This document shows, one piece after another, positions 26,238 through 37,445 of a stretch of DNA of 43,537 bases. The first letter of the stretch is position 1. Every line of letters begins with the position of its first letter. The stretch lies in the NCBI RefSeq assembly GCF_006334925.1, contig NZ_VDHJ01000014.1, forward strand, positions 1 through 43,537, read 5' to 3'. A program made the translations under genes and the position numbers. The notes beneath the pieces were generated by a model, which saw nothing but the letters and a program-made list of their open reading frames with translations, searched no databases and had not been told where the DNA came from. This stretch comes from Corynebacterium tapiri (lineage in GTDB: Bacteria; Actinomycetota; Actinomycetes; Mycobacteriales; Mycobacteriaceae).

Positions 26238-27497
26238 TTAGTTCTCGGGGGTCAGAATGTCCTTGCCCACGAATGGACGCAGGGCCTCAGGGACCACTAC
26301 GCTGCCGTCGGCCTGCTGGTTGTTTTCCAGGAGAGCGACCAGCCAGCGGGTGGTCGCCAGCGTGCCGTTCAGCGTCGCTACCGACTGGGGCTTACCGTCC
26401 TGGCCGCGGAAACGCGTGTTCAGGCGGCGCCCCTGGTAGGTCGTGCAATTCGAGGTCGAGGTGAGCTCGCGGTATGCCTGCTGGGAGGGAACCCACGCCT
26501 CGGTGTCGAACTTGCGCGCGGCGGACGAACCGAGGTCGCCACCAGCAACGTCGATGATGCGGTAGGGCACCTCGATGGCGGAGAGCATGTCGCGCTCCAT
26601 CTCCAGCAGTGCACGGTGCTGCTCCTCGGCCTCGGCCGGGTCGCAGTAAACGAACATCTCCACCTTGTCGAACTGGTGGACACGAATAATGCCACGCGTG
26701 TCCTTGCCGTAGGAGCCCGCTTCTCGACGGAAGCAGCTCGACCAGCCGGCATACTTCACCGGACCGTTGCTCAGGTCGATAATTTCGTCCTTGTGGTAAC
26801 CAGCGAGGGCCACCTCAGAGGTGCCCACCAGGTACAGATCATCGCGCTCGAGGTAGTAAATCTCCTCCGCGTGATCTCCCAAGAAGCCGGTGCCAGCCAT
26901 GATCTCCGGGCGCACCAGCACCGGCGGGATCATGAGCTTGAAGCCGTGCTCGCGCGCCTTCTGCGCGGCCAGCGTGAGCAGGCCGAGCTGTAGGAAGGCA
27001 CCGTCACCGGTGAGGTAGTAGAACCGGGCGCCGCCGACCTTCGCGCCGCGAGCCATGTCGATCAGACCCAGCGACTCGCCCAGGTCGAGGTGGTCCTTGA
27101 CCTCGAAGTCGAACTCCGGAACGGTGCCAATTTCCTCGAGAACGATGAAGTCGTCCTCTCCGCCAGCGGGAGCGCCCTCAACAATGTTGTCGATGCGCAG
27201 CTGGAGGGCATTGACCTGCTCTTCAGCTTGCTTCTGAGCCTCTTCGGCCGCCTTGACGCGCGCCTTGAGCTCGTTCGATCCCTCCAGAAGGGCCGGTCGC
27301 TCCTCGGGAGAAGCCTGGCCGATCTTCTTGCCAAAGGCCTTCTGCTCAGCGCGCAGGGTATCGGCAGCTTGGATAGCGTCGCGTCGAGAAGCATCGGCTT
27401 CCAGGAGCTTGTCGACGAGCGCCGGGTCCGCACCTCGCGTGACCTGCGATGCGCGAACGACGTCGGGGTTGTCGCGGAGGAATTTAAGATCAATCAC
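26238..27497 (-). CDS. serS: Seryl-tRNA synthetase
   Basis: A 419-aa class II aminoacyl-tRNA synthetase. The N-terminal coiled-coil arm (about 30-100, rich in K, E and Q) binds tRNA-Ser. The catalytic core shows [14 protein letters not shown], motif 2 [16 protein letters not shown] with VHQFDKVE, and motif 3 [27 protein letters not shown] is also typical of SerRS. The start [12 protein letters not shown] at GTG 27497 is the conserved N-terminus; the frame itself runs to 27680, which would reach the neighbouring gene. The ribosome-binding site is weak (TTAGGA). Confidence 0.96.
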   Translation of the reverse strand: MIDLKFLRDNPDVVRASQVTRGADPALVDKLLEADASRRDAIQAADTLRAEQKAFGKKIGQASPEERPALLEGSNELKARVKAAEEAQKQAEEQVNALQLRIDNIVEGAPAGGEDDFIVLEEIGTVPEFDFEVKDHLDLGESLGLIDMARGAKVGGARFYYLTGDGAFLQLGLLTLAAQKAREHGFKLMIPPVLVRPEIMAGTGFLGDHAEEIYYLERDDLYLVGTSEVALAGYHKDEIIDLSNGPVKYAGWSSCFRREAGSYGKDTRGIIRVHQFDKVEMFVYCDPAEAEEQHRALLEMERDMLSAIEVPYRIIDVAGGDLGSSAARKFDTEAWVPSQQAYRELTSTSNCTTYQGRRLNTRFRGQDGKPQSVATLNGTLATTRWLVALLENNQQADGSVVVPEALRPFVGKDILTPEN

Positions 27498-27564
27498 GAG
27501 GCCAATCCTAACCCGGAGGGTGCGCGGGCGGGGCAATACCGTATGGGCGCTGGGTCGGTAACGC

Positions 27565-29991
27565 CTACGCCCGCTCGAGGGCAGCCAGAAGTTTTCCAAT
27601 AGTTCCGTCGAGGAGCTTCTGGTGCCACAGCATCGGCCCAAACATGGTTTCGCTCTGCCGGAGCAGGGCAAGGCATCCAAGTGCTTGATCGTTCGAGATC
27701 TCGGAAGCCTGGCGGGAAGCCAAGAACGACGCTAGGTCTTGGCCGTCGAGCACTGCCAGAGGGTTGTCAACGGGGAACGTGGATACCGCTTCTACTAGTT
27801 CTGCGCGGATCTCTGTTGTTTCATCCAGCTGCAGATCCGACCCCTCAACTTCTTCCACCAGCGGAATAAGCGCAAGCAAGGAGGCGAAAGGGGATTCCGG
27901 CTCTGAGTCATTCTGCTCAGGAGCATCCGCGGTTTTTTCAGACCGCAAGTAGAAGAGAACGTCATCGGGGTCATAACCCGCAGCACTGCAGACTTTGCGC
28001 AGGGTGGTGAGCTTTTGATCCGTGCTGTTATGCAAGAACACGGCCAGCGCAGGATCGATCGTTTTCCATCCCTTTCCAGCAGTTCCTGACTTTTCCACGT
28101 CATTAGTAGATAGGTTGCCGGTAGAGGAGGCAGCCGTCAGAACTCCCTCGCGGTTGAACTCCAGCAGTGCTCTGAGCACCACAACCGTCACGTCCTGCCA
28201 AGTACGTACCGGGGTCTTAGTGCCTTCAACTTCGACGGCAGCAACCTTTCGGTTGGTAAAGACGTTGTCCTCCCCCATCGGCTCGAACTTAAGAGCTTCC
28301 TTCACCGGTTCGAACGACGTCTCGGGGTAGGCCCAGACTTCCAAAGCGCGTGTGGCCAGCGCGTCCGTCCTCTCCTCCAACTGCTTCAAACCCCAGGAAT
28401 TCTGGGTCTTGACGTAGGAGTTCAAGGTGTAAGGCGAGTCCTTAAAGCCAGCCTTTATGGTGAGCTTGTGTTCAAAGGACTGGTTGGAGTACTCAGAGTT
28501 GTAGCCGGTCACCGTGAGGTTTCCAACACGGTTGCGCCATACCTTGTGGATGTCCTCTGCGCCCTCTCCCAGATCTGAACGCCACTGCTTGGTTAGCGTC
28601 TGCGGCATGATGTGCTCCACCGAAAGATTGCCGTTTGCCAAGTTTTGAGCAATCCCCGCAATATCCTTGGAGTCCGCTGATTCCAGGGACTCGAACATGT
28701 AAGCACGGTAGTTTGTGCGCATCCTGTAGGTGTCACGGGTCTTGAAGGCTTCCGCAAACTCATCATCGGAGGGCAAGCGGCCACTGTGCCCCCGGTCATG
28801 CAGCATGTAGGCCAAGATGTTCGAGTAGTCCTCATTATGTTTCCGTAGCTTGCGCAGCTCGCCATACGCGTTGGCAAAAATCTTATTCAAGGCGTTGGAG
28901 GGCACACTGACAACCGCTCGACGGAAGATGTAGGTTTCCACGATCCGAATCACTCGAGTGAAGTCCTCTGGGGAGATCACTCCACTCTTCAGGTCGCGAT
29001 AGACCAACCAGAGGAAGGGCCGAGTGACATCACCAAGCAACAAGTTTGCCCGACGAAGCTGCTGATCAACCTGTTTGTAACCGGTGGAAGCGGAATCAAG
29101 CTCCTTCATCAGGATGGAGAACCTGTGCAAGTCCTTCGCCACTTCCACGGAGCTCAGATTGGTCCGCTTGAGAAAGGCCTTGAACTCCTCAAAAACGTTG
29201 GACTCCTTGGGCGTTTTCGCGGTTTGGGCTACGAGATACCAGCGGATGAAGCCATCCGTCCAGAACGCGACGTTCTTTTCCATCTCGTTCCAGTATTTCT
29301 CGTAGACCTCAGTCTGGGTGTGCTGTGGAAGCCCCATGAGGATGAGGTTGCGGATCTTGTCGGACTCTTTGAGGGCCAAGCCAGTAGAATTGAGGGATTC
29401 GAAGATCCGCTGCGGATCGTCATTGCGCTCCAATTCGAGTTGCATAACTTCGAGATTGCACATTCCTTTGTTCCACAGGGTTTCCGCATCGTACTGAGTC
29501 TCACGGAGACGCTTTCGAAAATAACGGTAGTTCGCTGTCACACTGGACTTTTCATTGAAAAATTCCTCAGGGCCGAAGAGCTTCTGATAGGAATCCTGGT
29601 CGTCCTTGACAGGCTTGAGCTTGAACTTGAAGTCCTCACCATCACGCACCTGCAAAAAGCTTTGCATTAACCTCTGGCCAAATTTCGGGTCCTTAACCTC
29701 GATGTCACCAGCCTCGCTAGCGTGAATAAGAGCAAGTAGAAAAAGGCTGAAAGTGGTAAGGCGCTGCTGCCCATCAATCACTACCCAAGTGAAGGAGTCC
29801 TCAGCGTTTCCGACGATAGAACCGAAGAAATGCTTATCTTCTCCGCCTTTGCGTACGCATTCTTCGACATCTTCGAACAGCCGCTCACACTGCTTCGCCG
29901 TCCAGTCGTAGTTGCGCTGATACACCGGGATCACCAGATACCTTTGCGCAGCATCAAACGGAGTCAGGATGCTAACAACGTGGCCTTTCAT
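27565..29991 (-). CDS. DUF262-DUF1524 fusion, GmrSD-like putative restriction nuclease
   Basis: An 808-aa protein with an N-terminal DUF262 (ParB/Srx-like NTPase) domain: [10 protein letters not shown] (21-30), [10 protein letters not shown] (72-81) and [20 protein letters not shown] helical middle region follows, then a DUF1524 His-Me finger nuclease with SVEHIMPQ (histidine about 459) and [17 protein letters not shown]. This order is that of GmrS and GmrD fused, the type IV systems that cut modified phage DNA. The last 200 residues, including [20 protein letters not shown], form an extension I cannot assign. Third positions look less G+C-biased than in neighbouring genes. The gene stands alone between serS and the sugar module. 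ATG 29991 has AAGGAA about 12 nt upstream. Confidence 0.85.
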   Translation of the reverse strand: MKGHVVSILTPFDAAQRYLVIPVYQRNYDWTAKQCERLFEDVEECVRKGGEDKHFFGSIVGNAEDSFTWVVIDGQQRLTTFSLFLLALIHASEAGDIEVKDPKFGQRLMQSFLQVRDGEDFKFKLKPVKDDQDSYQKLFGPEEFFNEKSSVTANYRYFRKRLRETQYDAETLWNKGMCNLEVMQLELERNDDPQRIFESLNSTGLALKESDKIRNLILMGLPQHTQTEVYEKYWNEMEKNVAFWTDGFIRWYLVAQTAKTPKESNVFEEFKAFLKRTNLSSVEVAKDLHRFSILMKELDSASTGYKQVDQQLRRANLLLGDVTRPFLWLVYRDLKSGVISPEDFTRVIRIVETYIFRRAVVSVPSNALNKIFANAYGELRKLRKHNEDYSNILAYMLHDRGHSGRLPSDDEFAEAFKTRDTYRMRTNYRAYMFESLESADSKDIAGIAQNLANGNLSVEHIMPQTLTKQWRSDLGEGAEDIHKVWRNRVGNLTVTGYNSEYSNQSFEHKLTIKAGFKDSPYTLNSYVKTQNSWGLKQLEERTDALATRALEVWAYPETSFEPVKEALKFEPMGEDNVFTNRKVAAVEVEGTKTPVRTWQDVTVVVLRALLEFNREGVLTAASSTGNLSTNDVEKSGTAGKGWKTIDPALAVFLHNSTDQKLTTLRKVCSAAGYDPDDVLFYLRSEKTADAPEQNDSEPESPFASLLALIPLVEEVEGSDLQLDETTEIRAELVEAVSTFPVDNPLAVLDGQDLASFLASRQASEISNDQALGCLALLRQSETMFGPMLWHQKLLDGTIGKLLAALERA

Positions 29992-30174
29992 GGTTTACTT
30001 TTGGTTCCTTCCGCCAATCATGATGACATGATATTCCCAGTCTTTTCCGAGCCTTCTTAAAGCATATTATCTAGCTGGGCAAGAGTCAGAAGTACGGGTT
30101 CGAAGACTTTCGCCGCTAGTTAGAGCTTCGGTTAGAAGTTCCCAACCCCCGATCATTGCCCCGCCAGCTGCCGC

Positions 30175-31413
30175 CTAACCCAGGAAATACAACGGGTTCT
30201 CTCTGACATGGCGCATTCCAGCTGCCACCGCACCTTTTGCCACGATGTCTCGGCCTAAGTGGCTTACCCTCAATGTCGGAACAGGGCCGTTGGCGCGTGA
30301 ATCGAGCTCAACTCGAGCACGCTCCACCACTACTTCGGCGATCTCGACAGCAGATCCCACAACTGCGACGTCCATAGCCCCCAGCAGGCTGCCAAAAACA
30401 TTCCCTATGCGGGCAAGGCGCACGGCTACTCGCTGCACTATCTCGTCTGCAACCTCATCACCCCTCTGACATGCAGCAATCACTTCTTCAGCGGTACATC
30501 CTGCGGCAAGCTCAGTTGCTCTTCCAGCTTCGATCTCGGTCTGGGCCCATTTACGTATGAGACGACGCATGCCATCATGCGCTTCCTCATCCCCGAAGTA
30601 GTCCGTGAGAAAACGCATCTCGCCTGCGCCGCCACGCGGTCCCAGCAGCAGTCGTCCATCCACAATGACACCGGCGCCCAGGCGCTCACCGGCGATGAGC
30701 GCGACCACATCGGTGCTATCCCCAGCGGCTGCCGCCTCTGCCTCGGCGGCAAGGTTGGCGTCGTTGAACACCAGTACATCGCCGTCGAGTTCTTCCCCCA
30801 GGCGCGGGTTCATCACCTGCCAGAAGCTATCCGGTTCTCCGGGCGAGAGTCCGTCCTCCCCAACCGGTGCCGGCACGCCCAAAACACACAACACCCGGGC
30901 ATGAGCGGGGCATTCACCCATAAGCTCCGCCCGGAACTGCCGGATCCGCTCCAACCTGTCGTCGTCCTCGGAAAGCTCCTGCCACCGGCGCACCCGTACT
31001 TCCCCCGTCAGGTCGCACACGAGTCCGGTCAGGTGGTGTTGTCCGGCCTCGATACCGATCACCGCAACAGCGAAGGAGGCCAGCTGATACTCCTGCGCGG
31101 GCCGTCCACGCCGGCGCGGCTTTGCCGCTACCGTTTCTCCCCCCACGCGATTACCCCCAAGAGGTACGACCTCTCTGATCCAACCCGCGTTCAACAAATC
31201 ACCGCACACCGCCAGTGCCGTAGCGCGGGTAAGCCCCACGGACTTCATAACGTCGCTGGCAGTGAACCGTTTTCCGTGCAACGCGAAGCGAGCCACTGCC
31301 TCCTTATTCAGTGCCCTTATGGCGCTCGTGGAGTGTGCAGCTGCCGTTTCCGGGTTAGTGAGATTTCTCAAGTCTGTCCATTCACTCGAAAGGGGAATTA
31401 ATTTAGAACCCAT
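30175..31413 (-). CDS. ROK-family transcriptional regulator of the sugar module
   Basis: A 412-aa protein with an N-terminal winged helix-turn-helix (about 45-90, FTASDVMKSVGLTRATALAVCGD) and a C-terminal ROK sugar-kinase-like domain (VIGIEAG, GVPAPVG, FNDANLAAEAEAAAAG, GAGVIVDGRLLLG). The zinc-binding CxCGxxGC motif of most ROK proteins is absent after GGAGEM. It diverges from the transport operon across only 33 nt and probably represses it, being released by a sugar or sugar phosphate. ATG 31413 is preferred; an ATG at 31452 would overlap the binding-protein gene. Several ROK repressors control alpha- or beta-glucoside operons in actinobacteria. Confidence 0.85.
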   Translation of the reverse strand: MGSKLIPLSSEWTDLRNLTNPETAAAHSTSAIRALNKEAVARFALHGKRFTASDVMKSVGLTRATALAVCGDLLNAGWIREVVPLGGNRVGGETVAAKPRRRGRPAQEYQLASFAVAVIGIEAGQHHLTGLVCDLTGEVRVRRWQELSEDDDRLERIRQFRAELMGECPAHARVLCVLGVPAPVGEDGLSPGEPDSFWQVMNPRLGEELDGDVLVFNDANLAAEAEAAAAGDSTDVVALIAGERLGAGVIVDGRLLLGPRGGAGEMRFLTDYFGDEEAHDGMRRLIRKWAQTEIEAGRATELAAGCTAEEVIAACQRGDEVADEIVQRVAVRLARIGNVFGSLLGAMDVAVVGSAVEIAEVVVERARVELDSRANGPVPTLRVSHLGRDIVAKGAVAAGMRHVRENPLYFLG

Positions 31414-31446
31414 ACGAATAATCTCACCGTACCCGGAGGATTGGCT
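31414..31446. promoter_or_regulatory. 33-nt divergent promoter region, ROK regulator / sugar ABC operon
   Basis: The two start codons are 33 nt apart and only CGGAGGA (31434-31440), the ribosome-binding site for the binding protein, is clear. Each promoter must therefore lie partly within the opposite gene or the transcripts have almost no leader. A regulator bound here would cover both starts. Confidence 0.5.
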
Positions 31447-32718
31447 ATGCACCGTCGAGAAGCTCTGCCCCCGCTGAGCAGACGCACCTTCCTCGCCGCC
31501 TCGGCCGCCTTACTGGCAACGCCACTAGCCTCATGCGCACGCGGCAACACCACCACCACGGATATCCGCTTCTACCAGTCGAAGCCCGAGGCTATCCCCT
31601 ACTTCACTGACCTGGCGAGCGAGTTCAACAAGAGCCAGAACACGTTCCACGTCACCCATGACACCGCGACCAACCTCTCCGCGAGCTTCGTGCGCGACAA
31701 TCCACCAGATCTGGGGTGCTTGAACTACAACCTGGAGATGGGCCGCTTCATGGAGCGCGGCGCCCTCACCGACCTCGCCGATCTGCCCGAGGCGGATCGC
31801 ATACGCGACGACGTCAAAGAGCTGGCCACGGCCTACGCCACATACGAGGGGCGCACCAGCGTGCTCCCTTACTCCGTGACGGCGTCCAGCGTGATCTACA
31901 ACCGTGACATCTTTGACCAGCACGGCTTGGAGGTTCCGGAAACCTGGGACGAATTCATCAACCTCTGCGAGACGCTGAAGTCCAAGGACGTCCTGCCGAT
32001 CTACTCCACATTCCTCGACCCGTGGACGATTACCCAGGGTCTTTTCGACTACACCGTAGGCGGGCTCGTGGACGTCAAGGACTTCTACGACAAGATGAAG
32101 GTGATCGGCAAGGATGTCGGCCCGGACTCTGAGGTCAGCTTCCAAAACACCCTGCGCGAACCCGTGCAGCGCATGATGCAGTTGATCGAATACACCAACC
32201 GCGACGCCACGAGCCGTGCCTACGGCGACGGCAATAGCGCGTTTGCCGACGGCGCTTCGGCCATGTACTTCCAGGGCCCCTGGGCGCTGGCACAGCTGGA
32301 CGTCATCGATCCGAACCTGAACCTGGGTACGTTCCCGCTGCCGATGACGGACAACCCTGCGGATCGTAAGGTGCGCGTGAACATCGACCTCTCGCTCTGG
32401 ATCCCGGAAAAGGCCGACGCGATCCCCGGCGCGCGGGAATTCTTGAAGTTCCTCATGCGTCCGGAAAACCAGAACGCCTACAACGAGGCCTTCCTCGCCT
32501 TTGGCACCACCAAGGATGCCCCGAAGGCAGCCGACCCACGCATCGCAGACATGCAGCGCTACTACGACGAGGCCCGCTACTACATGGGCGCCTCTCAGTT
32601 CATCCCCAAGTCCATCCCTGCCGAGAACTACATCCAAGCAATCGCTACCGGAGCAGACCAGGAATCCGTCCTGGCACGGCTCGACGCCGACTGGGCGCGG
32701 TTCGCTTTCCGCGCATAA
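31447..32718 (+). CDS. Sugar ABC transporter substrate-binding lipoprotein
   Basis: A 423-aa extracellular solute-binding protein (family 1). The N-terminus has a twin-arginine-like SRRTFLA (11-17) and a lipobox PLASC (cysteine 30), so it is probably exported folded and lipid-anchored. FKEF-type hinge blocks and YFQGPWALAQLD, PGAREFLKFLM are typical of maltose/trehalose binders. The downstream permeases and alpha-glucosidase point to an alpha-linked glucoside as ligand. The frame opens at 31441 (TTG), but ATG 31447 has CGGAGGA at six nt. Confidence 0.88.
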   Translation: MHRREALPPLSRRTFLAASAALLATPLASCARGNTTTTDIRFYQSKPEAIPYFTDLASEFNKSQNTFHVTHDTATNLSASFVRDNPPDLGCLNYNLEMGRFMERGALTDLADLPEADRIRDDVKELATAYATYEGRTSVLPYSVTASSVIYNRDIFDQHGLEVPETWDEFINLCETLKSKDVLPIYSTFLDPWTITQGLFDYTVGGLVDVKDFYDKMKVIGKDVGPDSEVSFQNTLREPVQRMMQLIEYTNRDATSRAYGDGNSAFADGASAMYFQGPWALAQLDVIDPNLNLGTFPLPMTDNPADRKVRVNIDLSLWIPEKADAIPGAREFLKFLMRPENQNAYNEAFLAFGTTKDAPKAADPRIADMQRYYDEARYYMGASQFIPKSIPAENYIQAIATGADQESVLARLDADWARFAFRA

Positions 32719-32734
32719 ACAGGAAGGCTGACCT

Positions 32735-33631
32735 ATGAGTACTACACGTGCACAACGCCGCGTTAGGCGGCGCAAGGTAGATACCCTCTTCTACCTCTTC
32801 CTTGTCCCCTCACTGGTTATCTTCACCATCGCGATCACCCTTCCCGCGGTGATGGGGTTTGCCTACAGCTTCACCAACTCCATCGGATTCGGAGACTTCG
32901 AGTTCATCGGGCTGCGCAACTACCGCGCCATGATGACCGACCCCGGCATCTTGGACGCCTACGCATTCACCTTGATGTTCGCGCTGGTGACCGTGATTCT
33001 GGTGAACATCGTCGCGTTCGCCCTAGCGCTGGGACTGACGTCCAAGATCCGGGCCATGACCGCTCTGCGCACGATGTTTGTCCTGCCGATGGTGGTCTCG
33101 GGCATCGTGATCGCTTACGTTTTCCAGTTCCTCTTTGCCAAGACGCTTCCTGAGCTCGGCGCGGCCCTCGGGTCCGAAACGCTGAGCACCTCCATCCTGG
33201 CCTCGGAGCGTTACGCCTGGCTGGCAATCGTATTCGTCACTGCTTGGCAGGCCATCCCTTCGGCGATGCTGATCTACATCGCCGGTCTGGTCACCATCCC
33301 GGACGAGATCTACGAGGCAGCTGCCATCGACGGCGCCTCCTGGTGGCAGCGCCTGCGCATGATCACCATCCCGATGGCGGCTGGCTTCATCGTCATCAAC
33401 ACCATCTTGGGATTCAAAAACTTCCTCAACGCCTACGACATCATCGTCGGCTTGACCAACGGTGGACCCGGCACTGCCACCCGACCGGTGGCTATGTCCA
33501 TCCTGCGTGGCTTCGAGGGCGGCGACTACGCCTACCAGATGGCCAACGCCATGGTGTTCTTCCTCATCTCTATCGTCATCGCGCTGGTTCAGCTGCGCGT
33601 CACTAAGGCAAGGACGGTGTTTGGATCATGA
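32735..33631 (+). CDS. Sugar ABC transporter permease (MalF type)
   Basis: A 298-aa inner-membrane permease with six predicted membrane segments and the cytoplasmic EAA loop EAAAIDGASWWQRLRMITIP that contacts the ATPase. GGPGTATRP near the end is usual for this family. It starts 16 nt after the binding protein and overlaps the second permease by four nt (ATGA). The partner ATPase is the convergent gene at 36266-37411. Confidence 0.9.
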   Translation: MSTTRAQRRVRRRKVDTLFYLFLVPSLVIFTIAITLPAVMGFAYSFTNSIGFGDFEFIGLRNYRAMMTDPGILDAYAFTLMFALVTVILVNIVAFALALGLTSKIRAMTALRTMFVLPMVVSGIVIAYVFQFLFAKTLPELGAALGSETLSTSILASERYAWLAIVFVTAWQAIPSAMLIYIAGLVTIPDEIYEAAAIDGASWWQRLRMITIPMAAGFIVINTILGFKNFLNAYDIIVGLTNGGPGTATRPVAMSILRGFEGGDYAYQMANAMVFFLISIVIALVQLRVTKARTVFGS

Positions 33632-34500
33632 GTACGCCGCTGCACAACGACAACAAGGCACGGACTCCTAAGGCCCGCACCTCGTCGTCCACGAATTGGA
33701 CTGCCACGATCCTGCTAGCGATCTGTTCACTTTCGGTCATTATTCCGCTGGTGGCCACCGTCTTCATGGCATTCAAGACGAGCGAGCAGGCACTGGATGG
33801 CAACGCGTTCAGCTTCCCGAGCCCCATCAACTTCAGCTCCTTCGCCGAAGCATGGCAGCTCACCAATTTCCCCCGAGCCGCCATGATCAGTGCCTTTATC
33901 ACGCTCATCGCTGTGGTCGGTGAAATCATTGTGAGCTCACTGGCGGCATACGCCATCGTGCGTAACTGGGAGCACCGGTTCTTCCGCTACAGCTTCTTCT
34001 ACCTGCTCGCCGCCATGTTCATCCCGTTCCCGGTGGTGGCGTTGCCGCAGGTACGCCTGACGGGTCTGCTGGGGCTAGACAACCCGCTGGGCGTGGCTAT
34101 CCTGCACATCAGCTTCGCCCTGGCGTTCAACACCATGCTGTTCACTGCCTTCCTGAGCACCATTCCGAAGGATCTTGAAGACAGCATGCGTATCGACGGC
34201 GCCGGCACCTGGACGGTTTACTGCCGGCTCATCCTGCCGCTGCTGGCTCCGATGTGCGCGACGGTGGGCATCTTCGCCTTCATCCAGTCCTGGAACGACT
34301 TCATGATGCCCTCGCTCATCATTTCCGACCCGACCCTGCAGACGATCCCCGTGATCCAGCAGATGTTCCAGACGCAGTTCTCGAACAACTACAACATCGC
34401 CTTCGCCTCGTACCTCATGGCCATGGCCCCGACCATCATTGCTTACATAGTGATGCAACGTTGGGTCATCTCCGGCCTTACCCAGGGTGCAGTTAAGTAG
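33628..34500 (+). CDS. Sugar ABC transporter permease (MalG type)
   Basis: A 290-aa membrane protein with six hydrophobic segments and an EAA-type loop (LEDSMRIDGAGTWTVYCRLILP), where the first alanines are replaced by D and S. FKTSEQ and SWNDFMMPSLII are typical of the MalG side of such pairs. It overlaps the preceding permease gene by four nt and is followed by the alpha-glucosidase after 19 nt. Confidence 0.9.
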   Translation: MSTPLHNDNKARTPKARTSSSTNWTATILLAICSLSVIIPLVATVFMAFKTSEQALDGNAFSFPSPINFSSFAEAWQLTNFPRAAMISAFITLIAVVGEIIVSSLAAYAIVRNWEHRFFRYSFFYLLAAMFIPFPVVALPQVRLTGLLGLDNPLGVAILHISFALAFNTMLFTAFLSTIPKDLEDSMRIDGAGTWTVYCRLILPLLAPMCATVGIFAFIQSWNDFMMPSLIISDPTLQTIPVIQQMFQTQFSNNYNIAFASYLMAMAPTIIAYIVMQRWVISGLTQGAVK

Positions 34501-34519
34501 AAAGGAATTCTTCGCAATC

Positions 34520-36199
34520 ATGCTTATCGACGACAAGAACTGGTGGCGCCAGGCCGCGGTCTATCAGATCTATCCCCGTTCCTTCGCCGATGCCAATGGC
34601 GATGGTCTCGGAGACCTGCAGGGTGTGATCTCGCGGGCTGACTACCTCAAGTCCCTGCATATCGATGCAGTCTGGCTCAGCCCCTTCTACCCCTCCGCGC
34701 TTGCCGACGGCGGCTACGACGTCGACGACTACCGCAACGTGGATCCGCGCATCGGCACCCTGGAGGACTTCGACGAGATGGTCCAGGTCCTGCACGAGCG
34801 CGGCATCCGGGTGATCGTCGACCTGGTTCCTAACCACACCTCCAATCTGCACGAGTGGTTCCAGGCAGCCCTCAAGGCGGGGCCGGGCTCCCCGGAGCGG
34901 GCGCGCTACATCTTCCGGGAGGGTCGCGGTGAGAACGGCGAGCTGCCGCCGACGGACTGGACCTCCATCTTCGGCGGCCCCTCCTGGACCCGCGTGGAGG
35001 ACGGCCAGTGGTACCTGCACAACTTCGCCCCTGAGCAGCCGGATCTGAACTGGAAGAACCCGGAGGTACACGAGGACTTCATCAAGACCCTGCGCTTCTG
35101 GCTCGACCGCGGTGCCGACGGTTTCCGCGTCGACGTGGCACACGGCCTGGCCAAGGACCTACCGGAGGACGCCGCCTCTCTGCCGTCCAAGGCCGAACTG
35201 GATGCGATGCCTGTCGACGGTACGCACCCGCTGTGGGACCGCGACGAGGTCCACGAGATCTACCGCGAATGGCGCGAGGTGCTCAACGAGTACACCCCGG
35301 CGCGTACCGCCGTCGCCGAGGCATGGGTGGAGACGTCCCGTCGCCCGCACTACTCCAGCCCGGATGGGCTTGGGCAGGCCTTCAACTTCGACCTTCTCGA
35401 CGCCGATTTTTCCGCCCCAGAGTTCCGCCACCTCATCGCCCACAACCTGGAGCTGTCCGACCAGACCGGTTCCTCGTCTACGTGGGTATTCTCCAACCAC
35501 GATGTGGTCCGCCACGCCACCCGCTTCGGTCTGCCATTGCTGGGCAGCGCCGAGGACATCGAACACCCGGACACGTGGATCAAGGCTGATCAGGCTAAGC
35601 ACTTTGTGCTTACCGACGGCGCCGAGCCCGCCCTGGATCGCGAACTCGGCCTGCGCCGCGCCCGCGCGGCAACCTTGCTCGAGCTAGCGCTTCCGGGCTC
35701 TGCTTACATGTACCAAGGCGAGGAACTTGGCCTGCACGAAGTCGTCGAAATTTCCGACGATCAGCGCCAGGACCCCACCTTCTTCCGCTCCCCTGGAGTG
35801 GAGAAGGGCCGTGATGGTTGCCGCGTTCCGCTGCCGTGGACAGCCGAGGGTGAGTCCTTCGGATTCGGCCAGGCGGCACCCCATCTTCCGCAACCTGCCT
35901 GGTTTGCAGAGGTCAGCGTCGAAAAGCAGGACGGTAAGGACGGCTCCACTCTGAGCATGTACCGGGAGGCTCTGGCTCTGCGCCGCGAGCTCTTGACCGA
36001 GGATGAGTCGCTGACCTGGATAGACGAGCTGTGTGGCGAGTACTCCCTGGCGTTTGAGCGCGCCGGCGGCTGGGTTACCGTCATGAACTTCGGTGACGAT
36101 CCGATCGCTCTGCCCGCGGGCAAAGTGCTGCTGTCTAGCGGGCCGCTTGCCCAGGAGGGTGAGCTGCCCGGAGCGACGACTGTGTGGCTGCAGCGCTAG
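34520..36199 (+). CDS. GH13 alpha-glucosidase / oligo-alpha-glucosidase
   Basis: A 559-aa intracellular alpha-amylase-family enzyme that hydrolyses the alpha-glucosides brought in by the transporter. The family blocks are DLVPNH (about 100), GFRVDVAHG (nucleophile D about 204), AEAWVE (acid E about 267) and SNHDVVRH (about 327). QIYPRSFADANGDGLGDL at the N-terminus and the length fit alpha-glucosidases and oligo-1,6-glucosidases rather than amylases. There is no signal peptide. The frame opens with GTG 34487 inside the permease gene; ATG 34520 with AAAGGA upstream is preferred. The exact linkage preference (maltose, isomaltose, trehalose or sucrose) cannot be read here. Confidence 0.9.
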   Translation: MLIDDKNWWRQAAVYQIYPRSFADANGDGLGDLQGVISRADYLKSLHIDAVWLSPFYPSALADGGYDVDDYRNVDPRIGTLEDFDEMVQVLHERGIRVIVDLVPNHTSNLHEWFQAALKAGPGSPERARYIFREGRGENGELPPTDWTSIFGGPSWTRVEDGQWYLHNFAPEQPDLNWKNPEVHEDFIKTLRFWLDRGADGFRVDVAHGLAKDLPEDAASLPSKAELDAMPVDGTHPLWDRDEVHEIYREWREVLNEYTPARTAVAEAWVETSRRPHYSSPDGLGQAFNFDLLDADFSAPEFRHLIAHNLELSDQTGSSSTWVFSNHDVVRHATRFGLPLLGSAEDIEHPDTWIKADQAKHFVLTDGAEPALDRELGLRRARAATLLELALPGSAYMYQGEELGLHEVVEISDDQRQDPTFFRSPGVEKGRDGCRVPLPWTAEGESFGFGQAAPHLPQPAWFAEVSVEKQDGKDGSTLSMYREALALRRELLTEDESLTWIDELCGEYSLAFERAGGWVTVMNFGDDPIALPAGKVLLSSGPLAQEGELPGATTVWLQR

Positions 36200-36217
36200 G
36201 AGCCCTAAATAAGAGTT

Positions 36218-36250
36218 AAGGCCCCGGACACATGAGGTGTTCGGGGCCTT
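36218..36250. terminator. Bidirectional terminator between alpha-glucosidase and ATPase genes
   Basis: AAGGCCCCGGACAC (36218-36231) pairs with GTGTTCGGGGCCTT (36237-36250) in a 14-bp stem with one G-T pair and a 5-nt loop. The outer AA/TT ends give short U runs both ways. It sits between two convergent genes and probably ends both transcripts. Confidence 0.8.
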
Positions 36251-36265
36251 ATTGCATGCTCTTGG

Positions 36266-37411
<1,146 letters not shown>

Positions 37412-37427
37412 CGGTGTTGTCCTTTCA

Positions 37428-37445
37428 TCGGCAGGTACGTGCCGA
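37428..37445. promoter_or_regulatory. Palindrome TCGGCA-N6-TGCCGA upstream of the ATPase gene
   Basis: Six-base perfect arms around GGTACG, 17 nt upstream of the ATG and close to the ribosome-binding site. The position suits a repressor operator. I see no copy in the 33-nt ROK/operon gap, so it may answer to another regulator. Confidence 0.4.

Noticed and set aside
30095..30130. GGGTTCGAAGAC resembling a tRNA T-arm, perhaps an attachment-site remnant next to the nuclease gene
   Set aside because: The flanks do not pair into a T-stem or acceptor stem, and no integrase or matching copy is visible on the other side.
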